NCBI GenBank assembly: GCA_943737045.1
Contig: CALSFV010000021.1
Coordinates: forward strand, 124,001 to 188,000
DNA from: Parapristionchus giblindavisi
Taxonomy: Eukaryota; Nematoda; Chromadorea; Rhabditida; Diplogasteridae
Reading direction: 5' to 3'
Length of the DNA stretch: 64,000 nt
The notes beneath the pieces are model-generated. The model was not told the origin of the DNA and ran no database searches. It worked only from the letters and a program-made list of their open reading frames with translations. A program made the translations under genes and the position numbers. Of the stretch, positions 23,001 to 33,400 are shown in pieces; the stretch's first letter is position 1; the number at the start of each line of letters is the position of its first letter.

Positions 23001-24874
23001 CTTTCTATTTCACCTCTCTGTTTATCGTTAAAGATAAATAAATTATTATTATTCGACTTTCTTCTCTCTCTAAACATAGAAATTCATTGTGGCTCGGTCT
23101 GGCTACTATCGTACCGAATAAACAAGTGTATTTTATACGGTCAATAGGATGTATATATAATATGAGTAGTCAAGCAGAATTAATCGAAAAGATTCATGCA
23201 AGGTTTACTGCGATATCGCACACAATTACTAATTTAAAGGGTCACTCTAAGTTTTCAATTTTCTGTGGCTATTTGATCTCTGATCTTTGATCTTTCACTC
23301 ACCTCTTGTCCTTTCTCGAACTTGGAAGCGATCCAAGCGAGCACAAAACTGATAAAGGAACAGGGCACCAAGATTGCGACGAGTTGCTGCAATAAAATTA
23401 TTTTATTTTAATTTAATTTATCTACACCCTAGGCGAAATATTGATATAACATTTATTCTCTGAGGATAAAAGGGATTACATGGGGTTCAAATAATTGAAT
23501 TATTGTTTTTTTAAACAATTACCAATGATTCAATAATATATTCTTCTATCGTCTTCGGGTTGGTATCTGAGAAATCCTGAAATGGATTTATTGATTTGTT
23601 GATGCATTTGTTAGTGATTGTGACCGAGAAAACTGTTGTAAAAGAAGGAGACCCTTGAGTATTCATGACGGAAACCCGAAATGATTAGCACGGGGATTAT
23701 TGTTTATATACATAAAGGCATTATTAATGTACATTCCAATAAATAATTTGTATAGTCTTCAAAAGTATCGAAATGAAATTTTTGTGCAAAATATGTGAGA
23801 AAGTGCGTAAATCGAGGAGATTTTGTTCTATTTTCGTGACTTTTCATAACTTACAAAATCATGGATAGAGTTGTTGCTGATCCTACTTCTTGCTGAACAT
23901 TGACGGGCCACCACGCATCGGGCCATTTTAATGATCTACAATCAATCGATTATTAGAGATCATAGATCATTAAGTAGCACGAGATTACCACTATAATATA
24001 AGGTATCTAAAAAGAGAGAATACATAGGGCCAACGTTCATGGATATGGCCTCAGATCCGGTCATCATGAGATAAGATCAGAGATCAGATCGATAATTCGT
24101 CGGACGACGACCACCGGGTTCTAATTTGAAACTCTCCGCTCTGACCACACTCTCTCGTTTTCTTTGATTACGAGAGTGTTGCCAGAACGTAGAGTTTTAA
24201 AATTAGCTCGGTGCGTGCTTTTAAAATAGTTTCAAACCTACATTGTTTTTGTCCCTGCATTGATAGACGACGACCCATGCGATTTGCGTCAGCACCATGG
24301 AGATGAAGACCGGCCAGAGATGTGGAGAGGCCTGCAGATCAAAGATCAAACATCAAAGATCAAGTTTAAAAGTCGATAATTTTGTTTGAAAAGATCAAAG
24401 ATGAGCCCTGTTATTCAGACGTTTCAGTTGCGAAGATCTATGAGATTGGCAAAACCATGAAAGCTCTTGTAAAATGGTTAATGAGAAGAGATCAGAGATA
24501 AAAGATCAAAGTTCATTCGAACCTCGGACACGTTGCCTCTCCATTTGCGCAGTTTCGCGAGGGGGATGGTTACGCAAGAGTGGAGACTCTGAAATTATGA
24601 TGGTAGAGATCAAAGATCAAATATTTAAAAATACAAATTTGTTAAAATATTATTTAGACAGTCTAAAAGTTATATAAGCTTTGAGAAACGTGAAAGATCA
24701 GAAAATGTAGACCAAACAAACAATTCTGTGACATCTATAAATTGCCGAGCTGGGCAAGATCAAAGATCAAAGATCACTCGAACCTCGGACACATTGCTTT
24801 TCCATTTGCGCAGACGGTCGAACGGGATTGACTCACACCAGCCTACCGGCATGGCTGCGCAAGAGTGAGAGACT
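20084..24874 (-). CDS. Polytopic membrane protein paralogue, copy 4 (intact, unassigned family)
   Basis: There are fourteen exons: 24784-24874 (ATG 24852), 24242-24331, 23855-23935, 23523-23576, 23303-23386, 22720-22778, 22108-22198, 21989-22036, 21429-21519, 21279-21376, 21149-21214, 20906-21002, 20212-20314 and 20084-20165. The coding part sums to 1113 nt, 370 residues plus stop, with no in-frame stop. Residues 1-23 are basic (MPVGWCESIPFDRLRKWKSN), which suggests a cytosolic N-terminus. Likely membrane segments are near 27-46, 99-118, 128-147, 160-178, 195-222, 293-310, 315-333 and 345-366. A soluble region at about 230-285 holds IRRYVIYEIKAPDGYALGQ. Exon 1 follows TTTCAG by about 20 nt, as a trans-splice acceptor would. 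Seven or eight helices could suggest a receptor or transporter, but I recognise no family motif. Confidence 0.75.
20575..20885. repeat. MITE interrupted by a palindromic element
   Basis: The left part 20575-20627 (AGCTAATTTGGCACTCTCCG) and the right part 20820-20885 (AAATTAGCTCGGGGTGTGTC) are halves of one GCTAATTT-type MITE. The GCGATCTGAT-ended element 20628-20819 is inserted between them. The order of events is therefore MITE first, palindromic element second. Confidence 0.75.
20628..20819. mobile_element. Palindromic element (GCGATCTGAT ends) nested in a MITE
   Basis: Starts CGATCTGATCGGCTTATTAG and ends GAATTGCTCAATCAGATCGC. It closely resembles 49736-49926 and the inverse-oriented 9328-9519. 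Confidence 0.75.
21724..21845. mobile_element. Reference copy of the ~120-bp GCTAATTT MITE
   Basis: A near-complete inverted repeat: TTTAAAGGCACACCCCAAGC at the left, CTTTCTTTGTC / GACAAAGAAAG blocks at the centre, and GCTTGGGGTGTCGCTTTAA at the right. Other copies seen: 610, 1165, 5232, 8992, 13395, 14466, 16610, 18592, 20575, 24118, 25742, 29580, 30695, 36140, 36663, 39812, 43058, 50405, 52113, 52940, 58270 and 58400 (approximate starts). They are non-coding and presumably mobilised in trans by an unidentified transposase. Flanking TTTAA / TTAAA at both ends may contain a TTAA-like target duplication. Confidence 0.85.
22494..22711. mobile_element. ATTGTCCGTATAAAATGTAC-ended element, copy 2
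   Basis: Nearly identical to 13968-14186. Its right end lies 3 bases from the splice donor of exon 22720-22778 of paralogue copy 4, without damaging it. Confidence 0.7.
22828..23145. mobile_element. ATTGTCCGTATAAAATGTAC-ended element, copy 3, with LINE 3' insert
   Basis: The same terminal repeats as at 13968, but the middle is interrupted at about 22935-23055 by TGTTTGATCTCACGCATCAT through AAAGATAAATAAATTATT and an ATT tail. The same sequence is the 3' untranslated end of the LINE fragment at 60598-61005. This is a 5'-truncated LINE insertion nested in a DNA element. Confidence 0.65.
24118..24233. repeat. GCTAATTT-type MITE in intron 1 region of copy 4
   Basis: Contains CTAATTTGAAACTCTCCGCT and AAAATTAGCTCGGTGCGTGC. 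It lies directly next to exon 24242-24331, as the MITE at 610-706 does next to the equivalent exon of copy 1. The insertion may therefore predate that duplication. Confidence 0.65.
24523..24588 (-). pseudogene. Degenerate duplicate of the paralogue first exon
   Basis: Between the intact first exon of copy 4 (24784-24874) and its second exon lies a second, shorter version with TTTCAGAGTCTCC, CTGCGCAAATGG and GTGTCCGAG. Its start codon is gone (GTAACC where CCATGCC is expected) and its middle is deleted. It is a dead exon duplicate, or a leftover of a deleted extra paralogue. Confidence 0.6.
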
Positions 24875-24954
24875 CTGAAATTATGATCGTAGAGATCAAA
24901 GATCAAAGATCAAACAACAATATAGTGACACTTTTAGGTTGACGAGTAGAGCAA

Positions 24955-25681
24955 CTCTGGTATTTTTTCCAGCCTGGAACCCGGTATATTTCCAGCCTGG
25001 CCAACCGCATGGATCCAGTCTGGAAATTTACCGGGTTCCAGGCTGGAAAAAGCATTAGTGGGATCCAGGCTGGAAATCTACCGGGCAGGGCTGTGCATTT
25101 TTCGTTTTTCGATTTTTCGGATTTTTCGATTTTTCGACTTTTTTCGAACAATTTTTTTCGACGAAAAATTTTTCGTTTTTTTCTCGAAAAATCGAAAAAA
25201 AAAGATAACTGAAAATAGCACTTAAAATTGAATAATTTATCAATTCGGCAATATTTGAAAGTTCTGTAGTTGTATTCCAGGCAACGTTTGTAATAAATAA
25301 ATCATTTTTTTCAACTATAATTGTATTATTTTATATGGCTAATTCTTTTAGGGATATGTTGTCTAACTGAACTAATATAGAATAATCCAAACTCTCTCAA
25401 AAAGACACTTTAGATAGTTTTCTTTAGCTTGACGTAGTAACGGGGACTGGTGTAAGCCAACCAAGTCACGAAAAATCAAAAGAAATTGCATTTAGAAATA
25501 TTTGTGCACAATTTTTCTATTTTTCGAAATTTTTCGATTTTTTCGACTTTTATTTCCGAAAAATTTCGTTTTTCGAATTTTTTTCGAATTTTTTTTTCGC
25601 ACAGCCCTGCTACCGGGTTCCAGCTATCGATACCGGGAAAATGGCGCTATACCGGGTTCCAGGCTGGAAAAAATACTAGAG
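24955..25681. mobile_element. CTCTGGTATTT-ended element hosting a hAT-type MITE
   Basis: Starts CTCTGGTATTTTTTCCAGCC and ends GGCTGGAAAAAATACTAGAG. The body consists of repeated TCCAGCCTGGAACCCGGTA-like units in both orientations. It is split by the element 25086-25609. Confidence 0.7.
25086..25609. mobile_element. 524-bp hAT-type MITE with perfect 8-bp target duplication
   Basis: The ends CAGGGCTGTGC and GCACAGCCCTG are inverted. CTACCGGG stands directly on both sides (25078-25085 and 25610-25617), as hAT transposases produce. The interior next to the ends is TTTTTCGA-rich in both arms. No transposase. A sister with the same ends is at 35064-35597. Confidence 0.85.
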
Positions 25682-26139
25682 AATGTAAGGTAGTTACAGA
25701 TGGCGATACACTTCTTTCAATAATAAAAAGCAATGAGATTAAAGGCAAACCCCGTCTTTGAAACCCTCCACCCTGGCCTCATGCTCTCGCTTTCTTTGTG
25801 TACAAGAGAGTATTGCCAATGCGGATAGTAAAATCAGAATGGGGTGTGACTATAAAGCACTGTGGTAGCTATCTGATGAAAATGCGAGATAGTCAGAGAT
25901 TGAGCTTTTCATTCTTCAAAATTACTCAATATTGGTTAGTAAAAAAGTAAAGCGATTGTCCTAATCAAATGAGTGGGAAAAAAACGAGGAAATGAGGTGA
26001 TATTCAACGGGAGAAAAGAAGATGAACCTTTCATTAATTTCATCAAAAAAACATCGAAGTCATTATCATTACTTTTTTCTACTATAACTCTTTTTCACGT
26101 GTCGTTGCATGCGTATACATGTCAATAAAATAAATAAGA

Positions 26140-26770
26140 AGGGACGAGAGAGTTAGGGGAAGAAGGAGCAATAGAGAATCCTCTCAGTCACATGCTGTCG
26201 CGTGCGTGAGGGTTGCGCCCCCACGCGAGATAGAGCAGACTTTGGAGAGGGTCTTAGCGTAAAGGAATAAGAAAAAAGAGCGAAGTTGGCAAGACAACCA
26301 CAGTTTGTTGGTGTAAAATATTCATTTTCTTTATTACTAAATCAAAAATGTTTCAGTCCTATTATGGGGGACGGGACTGAGTGGAGAGGGAAGGAGTAGA
26401 GGAAGGAATATAGATTATTTGTGATGGAGAGAGAGAGGAGATGGGGCAGATGAGGGCAGAGAGGGTGGGAGAAGGGAGCGGGAGATGGAGAAGAGAGAGA
26501 TGGGAGAGAGGAGAGAGGGAAAGAGGGAGAGGGAGAAGGGTGAGAGAATGAAAGGGTTAAAGAGAAGGGAGAGGAGGAGAGAGAATGAGCGAGAGAGGTG
26601 GCAGAGAAGAGAAATAAAGAGGGTTGGCAAAGAAACAGAGCGAAGGAGTGGGAGAGAGGTCGAGAGGTGGGAGAAGGAGAGGGAGAGATATAGGGAGAGG
26701 GAGATAGAGATGTTGCGCAAATCTCTCCCTTCACCCCGTGGACGGGGTCGCATGGCGAGAAAGCAGAGGG
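26140..26770. repeat. GA-microsatellite repeat unit 4 (longest)
   Basis: A roughly 300-base GAGAGG-rich tract (26420-26710) between GGGTTGCGCCCCC and a GACGGGGTCGCATG shoulder. Open frames on both strands through it are Ser/Pro/Leu- or Arg/Glu-rich and are composition artefacts. From 24.9 to 30.4 kb I see no exon. Confidence 0.55.
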
Positions 26771-27538
26771 TACAGGACAGATCGTGGATGGTTAGATAAT
26801 GCTACAATGTCAAGCCATACTGAAAGCAGGCTTTACCAAATTCGGGTAAATCGTAACCGAATTTCTCTGGTGCCCCGCGCATTATCGTTTCCGCGATTCA
26901 TTTCAACATAGGGTGCCCACGGCAAATTATATTCTGAGAAAGGTTACGTTCAACGATATTCTATTTATGTTCAGAGCGCGCAACGAACCCCGCCGCAATG
27001 TAGATGGTGTTCAGATGCTGAATTATCACTCGTCTAGCAGTGTTCAGCCGCGGGACTTCGTGTGCCGTGAATAACGGGTTACACATTTACCTTCCATCGT
27101 TCCCATTGTCCCTCACTCCATTTCTCCTCATGCAAATATTCAAAAAAAAAACAACGAAACAGTGAATCTCGCCTCAACTAATAACTACTTTTGGTTCACT
27201 AATATCTATCTAATTTCATGAGTGCAGTTGCATGTTTATCTATTATATATATATATATATATTTCTATTATAATTTTTATTTCATTCGTACTTGGCTTAC
27301 CCATCACCCCATCATACACGAATTACGTCCTTTGTAACCCCCCCCCCCCCCAGTCTGGAGAGTCAATATTATATTATATCATGTTCTTATCCCTTTAAAT
27401 TTTCTCATGTCTCGTTGCGCCTCGGGCGTAGATAAATTAATCAATTAACTTCACTCGTACGAATAATAAATCAATATTTAATTTACTTTAATTTACACAC
27501 CCGAGACGATGACGATGTAGACCGCTGGGCAAGAAATC

Positions 27539-27731
27539 ATAGGTGGGCGCGTGAAAACGAATTCTTTTTGCGCACAGCCTTGCCTTCCCTTGCGGGGCCG
27601 TGCGCATAGCTTTGTCTCGCAAAAATTGGAAAATTTCCAGTGAAATCTGCAAAAAAAACGGCCATGCGCATAGCCTTGCCTTACAATTCCCCGGTTTGCG
27701 CACAGTCTTTCCCCCAGCGTACCCACCTATG
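27539..27731. repeat. Inverted repeat with GGTGGG ends and TTGCGCACAG blocks
   Basis: Has TAGGTGGGCGCG at the left and GCGTACCCACCTA at the right, with internal repeated TGCGCATAGCCTTGCCTT. Non-coding, unclassified. Confidence 0.45.
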
Positions 27732-27808
27732 CTAGAAATAATACAGTATGAACGCTCTCGCTCTCGCGTCGCTGGACGACCTCCACCGAGATGGAGGATG
27801 ATTTGACA

Positions 27809-27854
27809 AGAACTATCGGGCCTACATGGTGGAGCATGTAGGCCCGATAGTTCT
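27809..27854. repeat. Perfect 20-bp hairpin with 6-base loop
   Basis: The stem AGAACTATCGGGCCTACATG pairs without mismatch to the 20 bases starting at 27835. The loop is GTGGAG. It stands alone, with no clear family in the window. Options are a minimal foldback repeat, a cruciform or a small hairpin RNA. A perfect stem is shorter than typical miRNA precursors. Confidence 0.6.
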
Positions 27855-28701
27855 ATTATTACACACCCGACGCGCAACGATTCTTTTTTGATTTTTTAAA
27901 AGAGGAAAGCGCATGATGTAATATTGATTCGTCAGAGATTCGAGGGGGGGGGTTAAATTTGACTTGGAATATGGAGTAATGCTGTTTATGAAAAGACAAA
28001 AAGAGAAGAAAAAGTCTGTAAAACGAGGCGAGTTTTATCTTTGCTTTCTTTTATTTATTACAATAACAGAGAAATACTGTTGTAAAGTCGGTCCGTAGAA
28101 GAGATCAGGCCCTCCGTACTGAATTGGCCTTGAATTATCACTGGTATAGCAGTGATCTCTCGCAGGACTTTACTTCTTTACATAATGGAATATCTTCACA
28201 TTTACCTCTATTGCTGTTACGAGTGTCTTTTAAAAAAGTTTATTTAAAAGACACTCACAACTTCTCAATTTTCTTAATTTTCTCACAGACTCTGGCAATT
28301 AAAATCAAAACATCAAGAAGAGTTACTTCTGCTTCACGGAAAAAAATAATAATAGTTCTTTTCTTTTGTAAAACTTAATATAAAAATAAAAAAATATTAT
28401 TATTATTATTACCTAACTTACGATTCAGTAACCTCTACCGCTTAACCAACCTTGATAAACGTGTGAAAATACTATTATTATTTGGACTAAAACCTTTCAA
28501 CGAGGGTTCCACTCTGGTATTTCGAAACTTAAAGTCTACTTAAAGTTTTCACTTGAAGTAGACTTGTAAGTCTACTTAAAGTTAAACGTAAGTCTACTTT
28601 AAGTGGTGTGATATACTGTAATGCATTTCGTCAAATGTTCTTTCACTTTAAGTTTACTTAAAGTAAACTTGAAGTCAGTGACGTATTTTAAGTAGACTTT
28701 A

Positions 28702-29068
28702 AAGAAGGGGACCCACGAGATTTGGGCTGCGCTATTGACATGAAGAACGTGGGACATAGGAAGTGACATTCTGTTCTCAATTAGATTTGACAGGTTGAAC
28801 GCGTAGAGCGTGTGGCTCAGTGGTTAGTAGTCAGCGCTTGTAACCGCGCCACACGGGTTCGATTCCCGTTTGCAATTTTCTATACATTTGTGCTTCAATT
28901 TCAAAAACTCGAGCCTTTCCCTGGGCATATCAATGAACTTTAAGTCCGAATTACGGTATTCTGGGGCATCTAAAATTTTAGAGAAAATTGTTTTTGTATA
29001 CAAGGAGATGTGATCAATAGTTCTGTCTGGCCGGTTTAGTCACGAAAAAACTCGTGGGTCCCCTTCTT
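28702..29068. mobile_element. 367-bp element with TA target duplication and a tRNA-like core
   Basis: The perfect 18-bp terminal inverted repeat is AAGAAGGGGACCCACGAG. TA is duplicated at 28700-28701 and 29069-29070, as Tc1/mariner-type enzymes make. It lies inside the element 28512-29087 and contains the tRNA-like sequence 28808-28876. Confidence 0.8.
28808..28876 (+). other. tRNA-like sequence with intact T-arm
   Basis: Contains A box TGGCTCAGTGG and B box GGGTTCGATTC, and the T-stem ACGGG/CCCGT pairs perfectly. The anticodon stem is poor and the acceptor stem does not pair. It is tRNA-derived and probably not a working tRNA, but its Pol III internal promoter looks complete. Confidence 0.55.
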
Positions 29069-29579
29069 TAAGTTTCGAAATACCGGAGCAAGGACAGAAA
29101 CATTTCAGAATCGTTCAAACATGGCGCGTCAAGAATATCGCAACAGTGCAATCTCATCACTCATGATCTAACAATGAGACATGAAAGCGACAGGGTCGAT
29201 CTTTCAACTGATCAAACGCGCATAATTTCCTATGGTTTTGCAGGGTAATATTACAGTAAATAGCGAGCAAAAAGTAACTTGCTGTTTACTTACTTTTACG
29301 CTATAAATACACCAAAAATAGCTAAAGAGTAAGAAAAAAGTAAGTAAAAGGTAAGTTACTTTTAGCGCACTACTTACTATAATCTTACCTTACAAAACCG
29401 GAGTCTATAATCGGCTTGTATTCAAGAATAGATAAATTATTATTATTATTATTATTTTGACTTCGATATTCTATCTAGTCTAATCAGTTTTAATAAATCT
29501 ATTGACATACTGCACGTGTAGTGTGCGCATAGCATTTCCCTACTACAGCACAGATTGGTGGCGGATTTTATGAGGTTCT

Positions 29580-29690
29580 AAAAAAATCTAATATGTAACT
29601 CTCCGCTCTGGCAAAACTCCCTCGCTTTCTTTATGTGCAAGAGAGTGTGGTCAGAGCGGAAAGACAAATTAGGTCGGAATGTCCCTTTAA
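29580..29690. repeat. GCTAATTT-type MITE near the 3' side of pgal-1
   Basis: Contains CTAATATGTAACTCTCCGCT, a central CAAGAGAGTGTGGTCAGAGC and a right end AATGTCCCTTTAA. It lies in the gene-free interval upstream of 30463. Confidence 0.6.
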
Positions 29691-30462
29691 TAATAAGTAT
29701 TGAAACCAAGCTAATTGTAAGGACAACTGATAGAGGACACAGGGACGCCCAGTCAAGAGATGGAGGGACGATTTCGTGAAGGCTGCTGGTCCTCAATTCA
29801 TGCAAATCGTTCGGAATGGAGAAATTTCATGGCAACCCAGCTACGTAACACCCATTAGCTGATAAAGTTGTTCAATGTCAAAATGTCAAAAAAACTGATA
29901 GTGGGACTTATCTACTACTCACAAATCGTGAAAATAAAAAAAAATAAAGGACTCTCTAGTGCGAGTAAAAACCGAGAATATTCTTTTGTTCTATATTTTT
30001 TTGTGTTTTTGAAAAATTTTTAGAACGTTGTAATACCCTGAACACCAGAAAAAAATAAATCCAAATGAAATTATCGATTTCTTGAAATTCGCCCTGAAAT
30101 CTGAAAATTGTCACTGAGTCCGATTCCAATCTGTCATCTGTCATCTGTCATCTGTCATCTGTCCAAGCTATTCATCGTGTATGCAATGTATCAATGAACT
30201 CAAGCTAACAATCATAGCATATTATATCTCCATCCTCAAAAGTATAACGAGGCTATATATAGGTAATCTGGGAGGGGGTTCTCTCTTCATCTCTTCTCAT
30301 CTCTTCATGTTAAAATATGTATTATTGAATGAACTGTAGGGTGGAATTGTCGTTACAACCGGATCAATTAAATGCGAACTGTACAAGTGTGCACTAGGAT
30401 AGTGGAATGTTGGGTGTGTGTGAGAGATCAAAGATCAGGATTCAAAGATCAAAGATCAAAGA

Positions 30463-33400
30463 TCAAGCTAGGTCAACGGCTACGATCTGGTTGGGCAGCA
30501 TCTGGCCGACGTAGACCTTGCCGTCGTTGCTGATGGCCAGGGCGTGCGCGTTCTCGATTCCCTGAATAGTTATGGTAAGCGTTTAGAACTGAAGTTAAAT
30601 CAGAAGCCTTAATAGTCCTAAATGCCCTAAGTGTACTAGGATGTAGGACTTAGGAATAAGTACTTCATAGTTAAGAATAAGTCGCTTCAGTTTTTTTTTT
30701 TTTTTTTTTTCTTTCTTTGCCAGCTTGAGAGTATTGACAGTGCGGAGAGTAAAATTTGCTTAGGTGTGCCCTAACTTCCCTAAGTGCCCTAGGTCTTAGG
30801 ACTTAGTAATAAGTAATTAAAAATAAATCATCCTTAAGATTAAGGCGTACCTTAAGGAAGGTGTTGGCCTTGCCGGTTTCCATGTCCATCGTGAAGAGTT
30901 GGGGCTCGAGTGTTCCGTCGTAGTCCGCGCCCGTCACTCCGACGAGGTAGTGGTCTTAAAGTTGAGGATACCTACAGTGGTGGCCAGAAGGATATCTTAT
31001 TTGGGTTTTTTGAGGATAACTTTTCTTGTAGCTATCCGGTCACCTTGAAATTTTTATACAGTGTAATCATACATGTTTCACAATGTATAACGAGATATGG
31101 GGTCGGTTTTTGAATTTAGTCGGCTTCCAGGTTACAGTATCCCAAATAGACTACATGCCTCATTGCGAGGAAGTTACTTCTCCTCTAATTTGTAAACGTA
31201 TTAATGCAGTTTTTTTTCGGTTTAGCAAAGCTAAGGTCATTTTTGTAGGAACTGAGACTAAATTACGGTAGCCTAAGTACTGAGACTTAACCACTAATAT
31301 AACTTAAGTCACCTTCCCCATCTCCTTTCTATCATTATTATAATTATTTCTCTTATCGCTCCTGTATTTGCTGTCGCACCTGTCACGGGTGTATCAAATA
31401 AATAAATAAATAAAAATGAAGGCACTCACTCTTCTCACGGATCGCGTAGACGCGGCCGATGTTCTCAGCGGAAGTGATGGGAATTCCGGCGGGGATTGAG
31501 CTGAACATAACCTTTTTAGCTAAGGTCTTAACTTAACTTAGTTAAGTAAGTAAACTTACGACTTATCAGAACTTAATCCATACATCAGTCTAAGTAATAG
31601 CTTAATGTACAGTACTTATTACTTACTATAGTTTCATAACTTAGCCTAAGTAAGTTATAAGTTAGGTCATAAGTTAAGTCTTAAGTTTACTCTTAAGTTA
31701 AGTCTTAAATTAAGTCATAAGTTAAGTCCTAAGTTAAGTCTTAAGTTAAGTCTTAAGTTAAGTGCCTACCGATGTCCCTCAACCAATCCAGAGGAGTAGC
31801 ACTGGACGCGTTCGTTCTCTCTATCGGCGACGCAAAGAAGGTTCAAGTCCTCGATAAGAGCGAGCGAGTGGGGAATAGCGAAGGGTGAGGAGCCTTCTTG
31901 ATCTGTAAGACTTATTCTTTGTACTTAATGAGTATGTAAGTTTTTTCTTATATTAAGTAAAATAGACCTAATTGCTTTAGATCTAAGTAAGTCAAATAGT
32001 TCGAGAGTGTAAAGAAAATTTTGATTTAATTGAAGTGAAGAACATTTCATTTCATTTCATTTATAACACATTTATCAAGGGTTCGCATAGACAAGAGCTC
32101 TGATGTAAAATACGCCGCAAAATACGAAATTTATTGTGTTGAGGATAGGTTTCAAGCGTGCTATGAGTTCTTCACGAAGGTCTACAGTTTAATTGAGAGT
32201 AGAATTCTTGAATCTTACTAAGTCCAAAAAAATAATTTATCAATATAATTATTTATCAAATAATATAAATGTGCTGACCATCGGGAGCTTCGAAGACGGC
32301 GAGGAACTTTCCGTTCTTGTCGAACTTGAGCACACGAGAGTTGCAGTAACCGTCGGCGACGAACACGACTCCTTAATGATTAAGGTGGTTAAGTACCTAC
32401 TAAAGTCATCCTAAATCACTCTTAAGTCTAAAGAACCTGTTAAGTACACCTTAAGTCACCCTTAAGTCCAAAAAGCCCTGTTAGGTACACCTTAAATCAC
32501 TCTTAAGTTTAAAGAACATGTTAAGTACACCTTAAGTCACCCTTAATTCCCCCAAAGTACCATTCTTAGCGACGGCGACATCGGTAGGCTGGCAGAAGTG
32601 GGTCTTGTCGGAACCTGGCACGAGCTTCTCTCCGAGAGTGAGGATGGGTTTGAAGTCGGCGCCGAGTTTGTGAACCTTAAAAATAACGAATATTGCGTGT
32701 AATTTTTCCTGAAAGGCAAAAATAGGCATGGCAAATTTACTGTTTTTTTCGTAAAATTTCTTTGTAGAATGTGTTTGAAGTCGGCACCGTGCCTGAGCAA
32801 ACGACAATTTTTTATTTTATTTTAACGGAATTTACGCGCATTTCTTTCCCTTCTAGGTACAAAAATCGAGAGATGCATGTTAAGAGAACTGTGACTTCGT
32901 AAATTTTCTTTAAAGAATTGGTTTGAAATAGGTACCGTGCAGGATTAACGAACAATATTTTACTAATGAGTCCCCGAGTAATACCGGCTACAATTCTCTC
33001 ACGAATCGCGTCATTGTGCATCAAAATTTACATGACTCATGTGTGTTGAATGGTTTTCGAACACTGAGTTCTGACAAGTTACTTACAAGGGAACCATAAC
33101 ACATTCCCGTGGCGATATGACTAGTGACATATACCATTCGAGGCAGTATCCGATTCTGATAAGACACCGTTGATAAGAAAACTCAAATATTTAAGAGCTT
33201 CGAGAAAATCGATAATGAAAATCGCACAAATCCAAGGCAATGCAAGAGGAAATTGAGATCAACTCGGCTTTCAGCTCCTATCTCACCGACCCTTGTGGTG
33301 TAGTGGATAAGGCGCACGCGTTACATTTTGTAAATACATGGTTCGATGCCTGGAATGCGACTTTATATTTTGCTTATTTTTTCGAAGACGAACAAAAGCA

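Larger units (their letters stand above)
28512..29087. mobile_element. CTCTGGTATTT-ended element interrupted by a TA-type element
   Basis: Starts CTCTGGTATTTCGAAACTTA and ends AGTTTCGAAATACCGGAG. Removing 28702-29068 plus one TA restores a continuous palindromic element like those at 18693 and 35654. Confidence 0.75.

Noticed and set aside
4013..24874. Assignment of the membrane family to a named nematode chemoreceptor class
   Set aside because: Helix number and size fit, but I see no class-defining motif, and the basic N-terminus suggests a cytosolic N-terminus, unlike a GPCR.
26342..26799. Open frames of 104-130 codons on both strands
   Set aside because: They are Ser/Pro/Leu- or Arg/Glu-rich translations of the GA tract, open on several frames at once because of composition.
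27809..27854. miRNA gene
   Set aside because: The 20-bp perfect stem and 46-base total are too short and too perfect for a typical precursor. Kept as a hairpin only.
28808..28876. Functional tRNA gene
   Set aside because: The A and B boxes and T-arm are good, but the acceptor stem does not pair and the anticodon stem is poor, so only a tRNA-derived call is justified.
27900..30400. Possible exon between the array and pgal-1
   Set aside because: No run of splice-bounded codons with protein-like composition was found. Everything recognisable is repeat or mobile element.
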